Assembly (NCBI GenBank): GCA_945898095.1
Contig: CAMDHE010000003.1
Span: 1 to 64,000 of the forward strand
Direction: 5' to 3'
Origin: Roseateles toxinivorans
GTDB taxonomy: Bacteria > Pseudomonadota > Gammaproteobacteria > Burkholderiales > Burkholderiaceae_C
Length of the DNA: 64,000 nucleotides
Within the stretch, counting starts at the first letter, position 1. The number at the start of each line of letters is the position of its first letter. The position numbers and the translations under genes are program-made. This document shows positions 1 through 10,376 of this stretch, piece after piece. Below the pieces are notes generated by a model that saw nothing but the letters and a program-made list of their open reading frames with translations, ran no database searches and had not been told where the DNA came from.

Positions 1-4
1 GGCG

Positions 5-28
5 CTAAGTGCTTGATTCCATTGCGTT
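5..28. repeat. 24-bp sequence repeated upstream of the mraZ promoter
   Basis: The 24 bases just beyond the tRNA 3' end match positions 49979-50002 in 22 of 24 places, in the same orientation; the first 14 (CTAAGTGCTTGATT) are identical. The function is unknown. One copy flanks a tRNA and the other lies about 15 bp upstream of the mraZ -35 box. Confidence 0.5.
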
Positions 29-33
29 ATTAC

Positions 34-110
<77 letters not shown>

Positions 111-259
111 AAGCCGGCAAGTGTAGCGGTAATTTAGGTCACAATGCAAGAGGCATTGAATCCGGCCCGCTGAATTTGCCTCTTGGCAGGCCGCCCCATC
201 AAGCCAGCCCCTGCGCTAGGCCGGCGGGCCCGATTCTCGCCTTGCAAATCAAATTCCCG

Positions 260-1249
<990 letters not shown>

Positions 1250-1274
1250 CCGCCGGGCTGCCAGGGGCTGCCGT

Positions 1275-2672
1275 TTACATACCGAAGCCGCCGGGGCCGC
1301 CCATCCCCTTCATGCCGCCCATTTTCTTCATCATCTTCATCATGCCGCCGCCGCGCATTTTCTTCATCATGGTCTGCATCTGTTCGAATTGATTCAGCAT
1401 GCGGTTGACTTCCTGAACCTGCACGCCGGCGCCCATGGCGACCCGCTTCTTGCGGCTGGCCTTGAGCAACTCGGGTTTGCGGCGCTCGAGTTGGGTCATC
1501 GAGTTGATGATGCCTTCCATGCGGCGCATATCGCGTTCGGCGCGGCCCATGTCAGCGTTGGCTGCCTTGGCGACCATCTGGGAAGGCAGCTTGTCCATCA
1601 GGCTTGACAGCCCGCCCATCTTCTTCATTTGCGAGATCTGCGCGAGGAAGTCGTTGAGGTCGAAGTTGCTGCCGCTCTTGAGCTTTTCGGCCAGTTTTTG
1701 CGCGGCTTCGACGTCGATGCCTTTGGTCACGCCTTCAACCAGCGCGACGATGTCGCCCATGCCCAGCACGCGGCCGGCATGGCGCTCGGCGTCAAAGACT
1801 TCGAGACCGTCGATCTTCTCTGACACGCCGGCAAACTTGATCGGTGCACCGGTGATCTGGCGTACCGAAAGCGCTGCGCCACCGCGCGAATCGCCGTCGA
1901 GCTTGGTCAGCACCACACCGGTCAGCGGCAGCGCGTCCTTGAAGGCCCGAGCCGTGTTGATCGCGTCCTGGCCTTGCATCGCATCGACGACGAACAAGGT
2001 TTCGATCGGATTCAGTAACGCATGCAAATCGCCGATTTCGGCCATCAAGGCCGCGTCGATGGCCAGGCGACCCGCCGTGTCGACCAGCAGCACGTCGAAA
2101 TAATGCTTTCTGGCGTAATCGATCGCTGCAAGCGCGATGTCGCGCGGCTTCTGGTCCGGCGTTGACGGGAACCATTCAGCCCCGGCCTGCTTGGTCACCG
2201 TTTTCAATTGTTCGATCGCTGCCGGACGGTAGACGTCGGCCGAAACCGTCAGCACCTTTTTCTTGCGCTTCTCGATCAGGTACTTTGCCAGCTTGGCTGT
2301 CGTTGTGGTCTTGCCCGCGCCCTGGAGGCCGGCCATCAGGATCACCGCCGGGGGCTGGGTGGCGAGGTTGATGTCGGAGACCGGGCGCAGTATGCCCTTT
2401 TCGTCGACCTCGCCCATCGTCGCGGCAAGCTCCTTGTGGACGATGCCAACCAAGGCCTGGCCGGGTGACAGGGAACCGACCACCTCGGCACCCAGCGCCT
2501 TGTCTTTGACCCGGGTAATGAAGTCGCGTACGACGGGCAAGGCCACATCGGCCTCCAGCAATGCCATGCGCACTTCGCGCAGCATTTCCTGGACATTGCT
2601 CTCGGTAATGCGGGCCTGGCCACGCATCGTTTTCACGAGGCGGCTCAGGCGGTCGGTCAGATTTGATGCCAT
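1275..2672 (-). CDS. ffh: Signal recognition particle protein Ffh (SRP54)
   Basis: GTPase and signal-sequence-binding subunit of the bacterial SRP, working with 4.5S RNA and FtsY. The 465-aa protein has the N domain, a G domain with GLQGAGKTTTTAKL, DTAGR and TKLDGDSRGG, and a C-terminal M domain. The M domain ends in a strongly Met/Gly-rich tail (MMKKMRGGGMMKMMKKMGG and on), which is the flexible hydrophobic groove region. The start MASNLTDRL matches the family N terminus, although the frame is open much further upstream through unrelated sequence. It diverges from the CcsA-like gene across only 50 bp, so their promoters must overlap. Confidence 0.97.
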   Translation of the reverse strand: MASNLTDRLSRLVKTMRGQARITESNVQEMLREVRMALLEADVALPVVRDFITRVKDKALGAEVVGSLSPGQALVGIVHKELAATMGEVDEKGILRPVSDINLATQPPAVILMAGLQGAGKTTTTAKLAKYLIEKRKKKVLTVSADVYRPAAIEQLKTVTKQAGAEWFPSTPDQKPRDIALAAIDYARKHYFDVLLVDTAGRLAIDAALMAEIGDLHALLNPIETLFVVDAMQGQDAINTARAFKDALPLTGVVLTKLDGDSRGGAALSVRQITGAPIKFAGVSEKIDGLEVFDAERHAGRVLGMGDIVALVEGVTKGIDVEAAQKLAEKLKSGSNFDLNDFLAQISQMKKMGGLSSLMDKLPSQMVAKAANADMGRAERDMRRMEGIINSMTQLERRKPELLKASRKKRVAMGAGVQVQEVNRMLNQFEQMQTMMKKMRGGGMMKMMKKMGGMKGMGGPGGFGM

Positions 2673-2722
2673 TGATATTCGCGCCGCCCGGTCAGAGTGG
2701 CGCGCAAAAGTACACTGTGACC

Positions 2723-3565
2723 ATGATTTTATCGCCCAGCCTTCCATTCGACGCCAGCCTCGCGCTGGGTCTTGCCAGTTTGGTGGCCATGGCGGCCTAT
2801 CTGGCTGCCGTGCTGATGCCACGGAACATGGGGTCGCCAAGGCAGGGAATCGATGCCTGGTTGCTGCTCGCCTGGCTCGCACAATTGCTGGCGCTGGTGT
2901 TTGATATTGCCGGCATCGGCAAGACGAGTGTCGGCGCGCGCTTTGGTTTTGCGCCGGCCTTGTCGATGACGGTCTGGCTGGTGATGACGGTCTATCTGAT
3001 CGAAAGCCGGTTTTTGCATCTGCCCAGTGCACGCCGGGTTCTGGCTGGCTTGGCCGCTCTGGCAGTGGTCTTGGCGGTCGTATTTCCTGGCGAGGCCAGG
3101 CCGTTGGCAGGCTCACCCTGGGCCCCCTTGCATTGGGTGTTCGGGCTGGCTTCTTACGGTATGTTCGGCGTTGCTGTGTTGCACGCGGTATTGCTGAACC
3201 GGGCCGAGCGCCAGATGCGCCGCCTGACGAGAACATTGGATGGCGCGGGCCAGCCGCCGGGACTGCCCTTGTTGCAACTCGAACGTTTGACCTTCCAGTT
3301 CGTCGGCGTCGGGGTCGCGGTGCTGTCGCTGGCTTTGTTGCTCGGCTGGTGGTTCACGCCGCATTGGCGTTGGGATCACAAGAACCTGTTGGCGGTCCTT
3401 GGATGGGTGGTCTTGACGGGCTTGCTTGCCGGGCGCAGCATCTTCGGCTGGCGTGGCCGGCGCGCGACCCGTTGGCTTTATTTTGGTGCCTTGCTGTTGC
3501 TTCTTTCCTATGTTGGCTCGCGCTTCGTGCTGGAGGTGGTGTTGCAGCGGCCCTATGGCCCCTGA
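2723..3565 (+). CDS. CcsA/YpjD-family cytochrome c assembly membrane protein
   Basis: Polytopic inner-membrane protein (280 aa) with about eight hydrophobic segments. It carries the cytochrome-c-assembly (CcsA/CcmC-like) pattern: HWVFGLASYGMFGVAVLHAVLL in the middle and WDHKNLLAVLGWVVLTGLL near the end, with conserved histidines that could hold heme. Homologues beside ffh are usually annotated as YpjD or CcsA-like; their exact role is not settled. No other ccs or ccm genes are nearby. The start at MILSPSLPFDASLALG puts the first membrane helix at the N terminus; the in-frame extension to 2663 overlaps ffh and is probably not translated. Confidence 0.85.
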   Translation: MILSPSLPFDASLALGLASLVAMAAYLAAVLMPRNMGSPRQGIDAWLLLAWLAQLLALVFDIAGIGKTSVGARFGFAPALSMTVWLVMTVYLIESRFLHLPSARRVLAGLAALAVVLAVVFPGEARPLAGSPWAPLHWVFGLASYGMFGVAVLHAVLLNRAERQMRRLTRTLDGAGQPPGLPLLQLERLTFQFVGVGVAVLSLALLLGWWFTPHWRWDHKNLLAVLGWVVLTGLLAGRSIFGWRGRRATRWLYFGALLLLLSYVGSRFVLEVVLQRPYGP

Positions 3566-3576
3566 ACCCGAAGGTC

Positions 3577-3819
3577 ATGAAATACCTGTTGCTATTGATT
3601 TTGCTGGGCTTGATTGCCTTCCTCATCGGCTTCAAAAAGGCCAGGCCGCCGACCGGTTCGGCCTCGGCGCGAGCCCCAATTCCGCCAAAAACCATGGCGA
3701 GCTGCGAGCAATGCGGCTTGCATTTGCCGCTCGATGAAACGCTGCCCGGCCGCGGTGGCCGTTTTTGCAGCGCCGCGCATCGCGAAGCGTTCGAGGCGGA
3801 GCATGGCGGGCGGCCGTGA
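3577..3819 (+). CDS. PP0621-family small zinc-ribbon membrane protein
   Basis: 80-aa protein with one N-terminal transmembrane helix (MKYLLLLILLGLIAFLIGF), a Pro/Ala linker, and a C-terminal CEQCGLHLP plus FCSAAHREAF motif. The CxxC and CSxxH arrangement looks like a small treble-clef or zinc ribbon. The family has no known biochemical role but commonly precedes a pilS-type sensor kinase gene in Burkholderiales. The start codon lies 11 bases after the stop of the CcsA-like gene. The stop overlaps the GTG start of pilS (GTGA), so the two are probably translated together and may work together. Confidence 0.8.
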   Translation: MKYLLLLILLGLIAFLIGFKKARPPTGSASARAPIPPKTMASCEQCGLHLPLDETLPGRGGRFCSAAHREAFEAEHGGRP

Positions 3820-5615
3820 AACAGCCGGCCTGGTTCGGGTCGGCTTCCAGCGTAGATATTGATCCGGCCCGGCCGCTTGACGCAAAGCCTGAGTTGATCG
3901 CTGAAGTTTGCGAGGACTTACATTCCTTCTTTCAGCCTTCTCGAAACGAAAATGCAGCGGTAAACGCTGGCAATCAAGGCTTGGCAATGAGCAGGCTTTC
4001 ACGTGCCTTTCTGGCGGCGCGTGCAGCTTTGGGGCTGGCCCTGGTGTTTGCCCAGTTGATCGCGCTGCAACTCGGTTCGCTGGCGCCGCATTGGATGATC
4101 GCCCTCTGTCTTGCCTACGCCATCCAGGCGCTGGCGCAATGGTTGTGGTCAAGGCGGGATGCCAAGGCACAGTTGCCGGTGCGGGTTGCCAGTCCCTTGT
4201 GGTGGGCCGGCATCGGGCTCGATCTGGCGGTAATCGGTTTGTTGATGGCCCTGGACCATGGGGTGAATTACAGCGCCATGCTGGTGCTGCCGGTGCTGAT
4301 GGCCGGTGTGCTCGCACCGCGCTTGCAGGGCCTGGCCACGGCGGCTGCGGCCACGCTGCTGATGCTGGTGGTGGCTGGCTGGGATGTCCTGCAGGGCGCG
4401 GATGTGGGCTTGCGCATGACGCAGGCGGGGCTGGTGGGCAGCGGATTTTTTGTTGTCAGTCTGCTGGCCAGCGAAATGGCCAGTCGGCTGGCCCGCGAAG
4501 TGCATGCCGCTCGCGACAGCATGGAGATCGCCCATCAACAGGCGGAACTCAATCGTCTGGTGATCGCAGAAATGCAGGAGGGTGTGCTGGTGGTCGACCG
4601 CAGCGGCTCGGTGCGGGCGGCCAATCCGGCCGCAATCAGTTTGCTGGATGAACCGGGCTCGTCACGCGCCACGCCGTTCCAGTTGCTCGGCGTGTCCCGC
4701 TGGCAAGCGCTGATGCTTGCCGTGGAGCAGGCTTTTGCCGGTGGCAGCTGGCCCGCAGCAGGACGTGATCTATCGATCGATTTACCTGGCGGTGTACAGC
4801 GCAGCTTGCGGCTGAGGTTGCGCTTCACAAGGCGCCAGGAGGCCAACCTGACCGAGGATCTATGCGTTCTTCTGCTCGAGGACAAGCGGCAGGTGTTGGC
4901 GCGCAGCCAACAGGAAAAGCTGGCGGCCATGGGCCGGGTCTCGGCCGGTATCGCGCATGAAATCCGCAACCCGTTGGCGGCGATTGCCCAGGCCAATGCG
5001 CTGTTGGCCGAAGACAGCGGCGAAGCGCGGGGCCGGCAGTTGACCGGCATCGTGGAATTCAATGTGCAGCGGCTCAAGCGCATCGTCGACGACGTGATGG
5101 CCGTAGCGCCAAGCCAGGCGATAGCCAGTTTGCCGGTCGAGGCGGGTAAATTGGTCGGTGAAATCTGTCGTGATTGGGCTCACACCAATCAGCTCGGTTA
5201 CGGCCCGGACGCTGCCGTCAGCTGCACGCTGCCGCAACAGCCGCTGCTGGTCGCGTTTGACGCCGAGCATTTGCGCCGGGTGTTGGTCAATTTACTCGAT
5301 AACGCGCTGCGACATGCCGGGCAGGTGCAGGTCGAGTTGGCGGCCGAGCCGGCCGGCAAAGGCGAGCCATCCGTGCGGTTGTCGGTGTTCAGTGCCGGAG
5401 CGCCGATTCCGCTCGAGGTCGAACAACATCTGTTCGAGCCGTTTTTCTCCACCAGGAGCCGGGGAAACGGCCTGGGCTTATTTATTTGCCGCGAATTGTG
5501 CGAACGCTATGACGCAAGGATCGAATGCAAGCGACGATCTGTTCCGCTGCCGGGCAATGAATTCACCGTCTGGCTGCGTCGCCTTGAATTTCCAACGCCA
5601 ATGAGCCGCCGCTAG
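3816..5615 (+). CDS. pilS: PilS-type sensor histidine kinase
   Basis: Membrane sensor kinase (599 aa from the GTG at 3816). The order is a cytoplasmic N-terminal stretch with WFGSASS, a hydrophobic domain with about six helices, a PAS-like segment (LVVDRSGSVRAANPAAISLL), an H-box HisKA (SAGIAHEIRNPLAAIAQ) and an HATPase_c domain with N and G boxes (DNALRHAG, NGLGLFICREL). The GTG start is preferred because it makes a GTGA overlap with the preceding gene and keeps a WFGS-type N terminus seen in relatives; an ATG at 3987 would give 542 aa. Its partner pilR follows after 16 bp. In the type IV pilus system PilS/PilR activates pilA through sigma-54, but no pilin gene is in the window, so the target is inferred. 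Confidence 0.88.
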   Translation: MKQPAWFGSASSVDIDPARPLDAKPELIAEVCEDLHSFFQPSRNENAAVNAGNQGLAMSRLSRAFLAARAALGLALVFAQLIALQLGSLAPHWMIALCLAYAIQALAQWLWSRRDAKAQLPVRVASPLWWAGIGLDLAVIGLLMALDHGVNYSAMLVLPVLMAGVLAPRLQGLATAAAATLLMLVVAGWDVLQGADVGLRMTQAGLVGSGFFVVSLLASEMASRLAREVHAARDSMEIAHQQAELNRLVIAEMQEGVLVVDRSGSVRAANPAAISLLDEPGSSRATPFQLLGVSRWQALMLAVEQAFAGGSWPAAGRDLSIDLPGGVQRSLRLRLRFTRRQEANLTEDLCVLLLEDKRQVLARSQQEKLAAMGRVSAGIAHEIRNPLAAIAQANALLAEDSGEARGRQLTGIVEFNVQRLKRIVDDVMAVAPSQAIASLPVEAGKLVGEICRDWAHTNQLGYGPDAAVSCTLPQQPLLVAFDAEHLRRVLVNLLDNALRHAGQVQVELAAEPAGKGEPSVRLSVFSAGAPIPLEVEQHLFEPFFSTRSRGNGLGLFICRELCERYDARIECKRRSVPLPGNEFTVWLRRLEFPTPMSRR

Positions 5616-5631
5616 TTGCCCAAAATAAAGC

Positions 5632-7131
5632 ATGACCACTGAGTCCAGTTTCAGTTTGCTGGTCGTTGATGACGAACCGGATTTGCGCACTCTGTATGAA
5701 CTGACCCTCTTGCGTGAGGGCTATGAATTGGAGTCGGCCGGAACAGTCACTGAGGCGCTGTCCTGTCTGCAGCGACGCAGCTACAGCGCTGTCATCACTG
5801 ACATGCGCTTGCCCGATGGCACGGGACTCGATTTGTTGCACTGGATCGAGCGTCAGCATCGCAGCGAGAAGACGCTGGTGATCACCGCCTTCGGCTCGGC
5901 CGAAAACGCAGTCGAGGCATTGAAGGCTGGCGCCTATGACTACCTGACCAAACCGGTTGATTTGCGCCAGTTCCGCCTGGCAGTGGCTGCTGCGCTGGGC
6001 CGGCAGCCTGCATTGCTGCCCGCGCAAGCGCTGCGTGATGCGCCGCGAGTCGCCCTTGCCGAAGCTGCCAACCCGGCGCTGGCACGGCTGGCCGGCCAAT
6101 CAGCGGCAATGCAGCAGATGCTCGAATTGATCGAAAAGGTTTCGCGGAGCATGGCGCCGGTACTTCTGCAAGGCGAGTCGGGCACGGGCAAGGAGTTGGT
6201 GGCGCGGGCGATTCACGATTGCAATTTGCGCAAGTGCCATGCTTTTGTGGCCGTCAACTGCGGCGCCATCCCTGAGCAATTGCTGGAGGCCGAATTCTTC
6301 GGCTATCGCAAGGGCGCTTTCACTGGTGCGCATGAAGACCGCGAAGGCTTTTTTCAGGCTGCTGATGGGGGGACACTGTTTCTGGACGAGATTGGTGACC
6401 TGCCCCTGACGATGCAGAGCAAGCTTCTGCGTTCGATCCAGGAGCGCAAGGTGCGACCGGTGGGTGCCGTGCTGGAGACGCCGGTCAATGTACGCATCCT
6501 CAGCGCCACGAACAAGGATCTGGCAGGCGAGGTGCTGGCATGCCGTTTCCGCCAAGATCTGTTTTACCGCTTGAATGTGATCCAGATTCGCGTGCCGCCG
6601 CTGCGCGAGCGGCTCGAGGATGTGGCCGCGATCAGTGCAAGCCTGCTCGAGCGTATTGCCGGGGATGCAGGGGTTGCGCCCGTGCCATGTTTGACCCCTG
6701 CCGCCTTGGCAAGGCTGCAACGCTACGCCTTCCCCGGTAATGTGCGCGAACTGGAAAACCTTCTGCACCGTGCTTTGGCCTTGTCGGGAGCCGAGGTGAT
6801 CGACGCCGACGATCTGGGCCTGCCGGAGTCGATGCTCGATGAATCGCCGACGGCTCGACTCGACTGTTCGGATGAATCGGTTCAACCTGGCCCGCCGGAA
6901 ACTTCAGCGGGCGCAGCGGCCAATGGACCGCTGGGCGAGCTGGATTTGCCGCTTGATCTGGCGGCTTATCTGGATGACATCGAGCGCAACATTTTGCAGC
7001 GTACGCTGGAGCGTCATCGCTTCAATCGCACTGTCGCCGGTGCCAGGTTGGGGCTGTCGCTGCGGCAAATTCGCTACCGCATGGCAAGGCTCGGCATCAA
7101 GTCTGGCGAAGGCCCCGCATTGGACGCTTGA
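5632..7131 (+). CDS. pilR: PilR-type sigma-54-dependent response regulator
   Basis: NtrC-class activator (499 aa). The receiver domain spans about residues 8-120, with acidic residues DDE and the phosphoacceptor Asp57 in TDMRLPDG. The AAA+ domain (about 155-395) has Walker A GESGTGKE, the sigma-54 contact loop GAFTGA and Walker B GGTLFLDEIGDL. A Fis-type HTH lies at the C terminus (TVAGARLGLSLRQIRYRMARLG). All parts needed for sigma-54 activation are intact. It lies directly after pilS. About 60 residues between the AAA+ domain and the HTH are low-complexity Pro/Ala/Gly-rich linker. Confidence 0.92.
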   Translation: MTTESSFSLLVVDDEPDLRTLYELTLLREGYELESAGTVTEALSCLQRRSYSAVITDMRLPDGTGLDLLHWIERQHRSEKTLVITAFGSAENAVEALKAGAYDYLTKPVDLRQFRLAVAAALGRQPALLPAQALRDAPRVALAEAANPALARLAGQSAAMQQMLELIEKVSRSMAPVLLQGESGTGKELVARAIHDCNLRKCHAFVAVNCGAIPEQLLEAEFFGYRKGAFTGAHEDREGFFQAADGGTLFLDEIGDLPLTMQSKLLRSIQERKVRPVGAVLETPVNVRILSATNKDLAGEVLACRFRQDLFYRLNVIQIRVPPLRERLEDVAAISASLLERIAGDAGVAPVPCLTPAALARLQRYAFPGNVRELENLLHRALALSGAEVIDADDLGLPESMLDESPTARLDCSDESVQPGPPETSAGAAANGPLGELDLPLDLAAYLDDIERNILQRTLERHRFNRTVAGARLGLSLRQIRYRMARLGIKSGEGPALDA

Positions 7132-7186
7132 AGCTGCGCCGGACGCTGCTGTAGCGTATTCCGGGGCTGCGGTCAATGGGATAGAT

Positions 7187-7233
7187 ACGCTATCGGTAGT
7201 GCTTGAAAGGGGTGTTGACACCAGATATAGTGG
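7187..7233 (+). promoter_or_regulatory. Two NrdR boxes upstream of nrdA
   Basis: Two copies of the NrdR operator pattern (ACACWATATATWGTGT) are present. The upstream one at 7187-7202 (ACGCTATCGGTAGTGC) matches 11 of 16 positions; the downstream one at 7218-7233 (ACACCAGATATAGTGG) matches 13 of 16. They start exactly 31 bp apart, about three helical turns, which is the spacing known for NrdR operators. The downstream box covers the predicted -10 element and the upstream one ends at the -35 element, so bound NrdR would block RNA polymerase. No nrdR gene is in this window. Confidence 0.8.
7203..7231 (+). promoter_or_regulatory. Predicted sigma-70 promoter of nrdAB
   Basis: TTGAAA at 7203-7208 and TATAGT at 7226-7231 are separated by exactly 17 bp, close to the sigma-70 consensus. 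Transcription would begin near 7238, leaving a leader of about 185 bases before nrdA. Confidence 0.65.
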
Positions 7234-7423
7234 GCGCAGAAGTCGTGCACTGATTTCGCTATTGCGCCTGACAGGGGTCTTGGAAAGCAGCAAAAGCGCC
7301 AGATACAAGCCAGAAAAAAAGAAATAAGCAAGCCAATCGGCGTGCCAGAAGAAAAAATCGAAGACTACGCTATTGGCGCAGCCATCTCATATTGAAGTAA
7401 ACCAGACCAGACGAGGAAGACTG

Positions 7424-10318
7424 ATGCAAACCCATGTCGCGCACAATGCGCCCGAAGGCGCAAGCCGTACCAACCCCACTGCGGCCAACGAGATTGTGCA
7501 ATCGGCATTTCAGGACTATCAGATCATTCGCCGCAACGGCGCGGTGGTGTCTTTCGAGCCTAGCAAGATCGCTGTGGCGTTGATGAAGGCATTTCTGGCG
7601 GTGCATGGCACCAGCGGTGCGGCATCCGCCAGCGTGCGCGAGACGGTTGACGGACTGACCGAAACGGTGGTTCGCGCTTTGCTGCGTTCGCGGCCAAGCG
7701 GCGGCACCTTCCATATCGAGGATGTCCAGGATCATGTCGAGCTGGGTTTGATGCGCGGGGGGCAGCATGAAGTGGCACGCGCTTATGTGCTCTATCGCGA
7801 GCGCCGTGCGCAGGAGCGTATACGCAAGGGCGAGGCTCAAAAGTCGGCGCCTGAGGTGGCTTTGACGGTGATTGACGGCGGCCAGCGTATCCCCCTGGAC
7901 TGGGCGCATTTGCAAAGCCTGATCACGGCGGCTTGCGCCGATCTGGGCGCCGATGTAACGCCCGATCCGGTGCTGGCCGAGACCAAGCGCAATCTGTACG
8001 ACGGAGTGTCGATCGATGAGGTTTACAAGGCCGCCATCCTGGCCGCCCGTACCTTGATCGAAAAGGACCCGGGCTACAGCCACGCAACGGCACGCCTGCT
8101 GCTGCACACGATCCGCCGTGAAGTCATCGGTGGCGAGATTTCGCAGGAGCAGATGCACAGCCGTTATGCCGAGTATTTTCCCGGCTATATCAAGAAGGGT
8201 GTAAAAGCCGAACTGCTCGACGAGCGTTTGCAGCAATATGACCTGGCGCGTCTGGGCGCTGCCTTGAAGGCCGAGCGCGATCTGCAGTTCGACTATCTGG
8301 GGCTTCAGACCCTGTATGACCGCTACTTCCAGCATATCGACGATCAGCGCATCGAAATGCCGCAAGCTTTCTTCATGCGTGTGGCGATGGGCTTGGCGCT
8401 GAATGAAATCGACCGCGAGGCGCGCGCGATCGAGTTCTACGAGGTGCTGTCCAGGTTCGATTTCATGAGTTCGACACCGACCTTGTTCAATTCGGGTACG
8501 CGCCGCTCGCAGTTGTCGAGCTGCTACCTGACCACGGTCGCCGATGACCTGGACGGCATTTACGAGGCGCTCAAAGAGAATGCTTTGCTGTCCAAGTTTG
8601 CCGGCGGGCTGGGCAACGACTGGACCCCGGTGCGCGCGCTGGGCTCTCATATCAAGGGCACCAACGGCAAGAGCCAGGGTGTCGTGCCGTTCCTGAAAGT
8701 GGTCAATGACACCGCGGTGGCGGTCAACCAGGGCGGCAAGCGCAAGGGCGCGGTCTGCGCTTACCTGGAAACCTGGCACCTCGACATTGAGGAATTCCTG
8801 GAACTGCGCAAAAACACCGGCGACGACCGCCGCCGCACGCATGACATGAATACGGCGAACTGGATCCCGGATCTGTTCATGCGCCGGGTCATGGACGGTG
8901 GCGACTGGACCTTGTTCAGCCCATCGAACACGCCGGACCTGCATGACCTGTTCGGGGCAGCGTTCGAGACCGCCTATGTCGGATATGAAGCCAAGGCCGA
9001 CCGTGGTGAGCTCAAGCTGTTCAGGCGTTTGCCGGCCCGGGACCTCTGGCGCAAGATGCTGTCGATGCTGTTCGAGACCGGCCATCCCTGGATTACTTTC
9101 AAGGATGCCTGCAATGTGCGCTCACCGCAGCAGCATGTCGGTGTTGTGCATTCGAGCAACCTCTGCACCGAAATCACGTTGAATACGAACGACAGCGAAA
9201 TTGCCGTCTGCAATCTCGGGTCGGTGAACTTGATCCAGCATTTGAAGACCGGCGCCAATGGCCAGGAACTCGATCACGACAAGTTGCGCAAGACCATTTC
9301 GACGGCGATGCGCATGCTCGACAATGTCATCGACATCAACTTCTACGCAGTCAAGAAAGCTCGCGACTCAAACCTCAGGCACCGGCCGGTGGGCTTGGGC
9401 CTGATGGGTTTTCAGGACGCGCTCTATGCGTTGCGTGTGCCTTACGCCTCGGAAGCGGCGGTCGAGTTTGCCGACCGGTCGATGGAAGCGATCTGCTACT
9501 ACGCCTACCAGGCCTCGACTGAGTTGGCGCAGGAGCGTGGCCGTTATTCTTCATTCCGTGGTTCGCTCTGGGATCGGGGCATTCTGCCGATCGACTCGCT
9601 CGATCTGCTGGCCAAGGAGCGTGGCGGGTATGTCGAAGTCGACCGCAGTACGACGCTGGACTGGGCGGCCTTGCGTGCCCGCATCCAGTTGCACGGCATG
9701 CGCAACAGCAACTGCGTGGCGATTGCCCCGACGGCGACAATCTCGAACATCATTGGCGTCGACGCATCGATTGAGCCTTGTTTTGGCAACCTGTCGGTCA
9801 AGTCCAATCTGTCGGGCGAGTTCACCATCATCAATCAGGCCCTGGTGCGCGATCTGAAGAAGCTCGGCATCTGGGACGATGTGATGGTGATGGATCTGAA
9901 GCATTTTGATGGCTCGCTGCGGCGCATCGACCGTGTACCTGAAGAGCTGAAGCTGCTCTATGCCACAGCCTTCGAGGTCGAGACGCAATGGCTGGTTGAA
10001 GCTGCCGCAAGGCGCCAGAAATGGATCGATCAGGCCCAATCGCTGAACATCTATATGGCCGGCGCTTCGGGCAAGAAGCTCGATGAAACCTACAAACTCG
10101 CCTGGCTGCGCGGCCTGAAGACGACTTACTATTTGCGCACGATGGGCGCTACCCACGCCGAGAAAAGCACGGTGAAGTCGTCCGGGCAATTGAATGCGGT
10201 GTCGTCGGGGGGTGGCGAGTCGATGTTGTCTGCGGCTGTTCCGGTCGACGACGGATTGCCTGCCACCGATATGAAATTCTGCTCGATTGACAATCCCGAC
10301 TGCGAGGCCTGTCAATAA
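7424..10318 (+). CDS. nrdA: Ribonucleoside-diphosphate reductase, class Ia, alpha subunit
   Basis: Large catalytic subunit (964 aa) that reduces NDPs to dNDPs using the tyrosyl radical of NrdB. An N-terminal ATP-cone (YQIIRRNGAVVSFEPSKIAVAL, about 30-120) is followed by a second cone-like segment (about 145-235), then the ten-stranded barrel. Active-site features are SSCYLTT (redox Cys), NLCTEITLN, VCNLGSVNL and the C-terminal relay pair CSIDNPDCEACQ. The extra ATP-cone makes it about 200 residues longer than E. coli NrdA. The ATG at 7424 has GAGGAAG about 6 bases upstream; an upstream in-frame start at 7373 lacks a ribosome-binding site. It is expressed from the NrdR-controlled promoter and followed by nrdB after 196 bp. 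Confidence 0.97.
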   Translation: MQTHVAHNAPEGASRTNPTAANEIVQSAFQDYQIIRRNGAVVSFEPSKIAVALMKAFLAVHGTSGAASASVRETVDGLTETVVRALLRSRPSGGTFHIEDVQDHVELGLMRGGQHEVARAYVLYRERRAQERIRKGEAQKSAPEVALTVIDGGQRIPLDWAHLQSLITAACADLGADVTPDPVLAETKRNLYDGVSIDEVYKAAILAARTLIEKDPGYSHATARLLLHTIRREVIGGEISQEQMHSRYAEYFPGYIKKGVKAELLDERLQQYDLARLGAALKAERDLQFDYLGLQTLYDRYFQHIDDQRIEMPQAFFMRVAMGLALNEIDREARAIEFYEVLSRFDFMSSTPTLFNSGTRRSQLSSCYLTTVADDLDGIYEALKENALLSKFAGGLGNDWTPVRALGSHIKGTNGKSQGVVPFLKVVNDTAVAVNQGGKRKGAVCAYLETWHLDIEEFLELRKNTGDDRRRTHDMNTANWIPDLFMRRVMDGGDWTLFSPSNTPDLHDLFGAAFETAYVGYEAKADRGELKLFRRLPARDLWRKMLSMLFETGHPWITFKDACNVRSPQQHVGVVHSSNLCTEITLNTNDSEIAVCNLGSVNLIQHLKTGANGQELDHDKLRKTISTAMRMLDNVIDINFYAVKKARDSNLRHRPVGLGLMGFQDALYALRVPYASEAAVEFADRSMEAICYYAYQASTELAQERGRYSSFRGSLWDRGILPIDSLDLLAKERGGYVEVDRSTTLDWAALRARIQLHGMRNSNCVAIAPTATISNIIGVDASIEPCFGNLSVKSNLSGEFTIINQALVRDLKKLGIWDDVMVMDLKHFDGSLRRIDRVPEELKLLYATAFEVETQWLVEAAARRQKWIDQAQSLNIYMAGASGKKLDETYKLAWLRGLKTTYYLRTMGATHAEKSTVKSSGQLNAVSSGGGESMLSAAVPVDDGLPATDMKFCSIDNPDCEACQ

Positions 10319-10376
10319 ACGAAGTGATGCCGCATGACAGGCCGTCTTGTCAGGTCGTCAGTGGCTTTGGTCGAAT

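Noticed and set aside
3765-3815. Longest possible pilS frame starting at an ATG inside the PP0621 gene
   Set aside because: It would overlap the preceding coding sequence by 55 bases; the GTG at 3816 gives a normal 4-base overlap.
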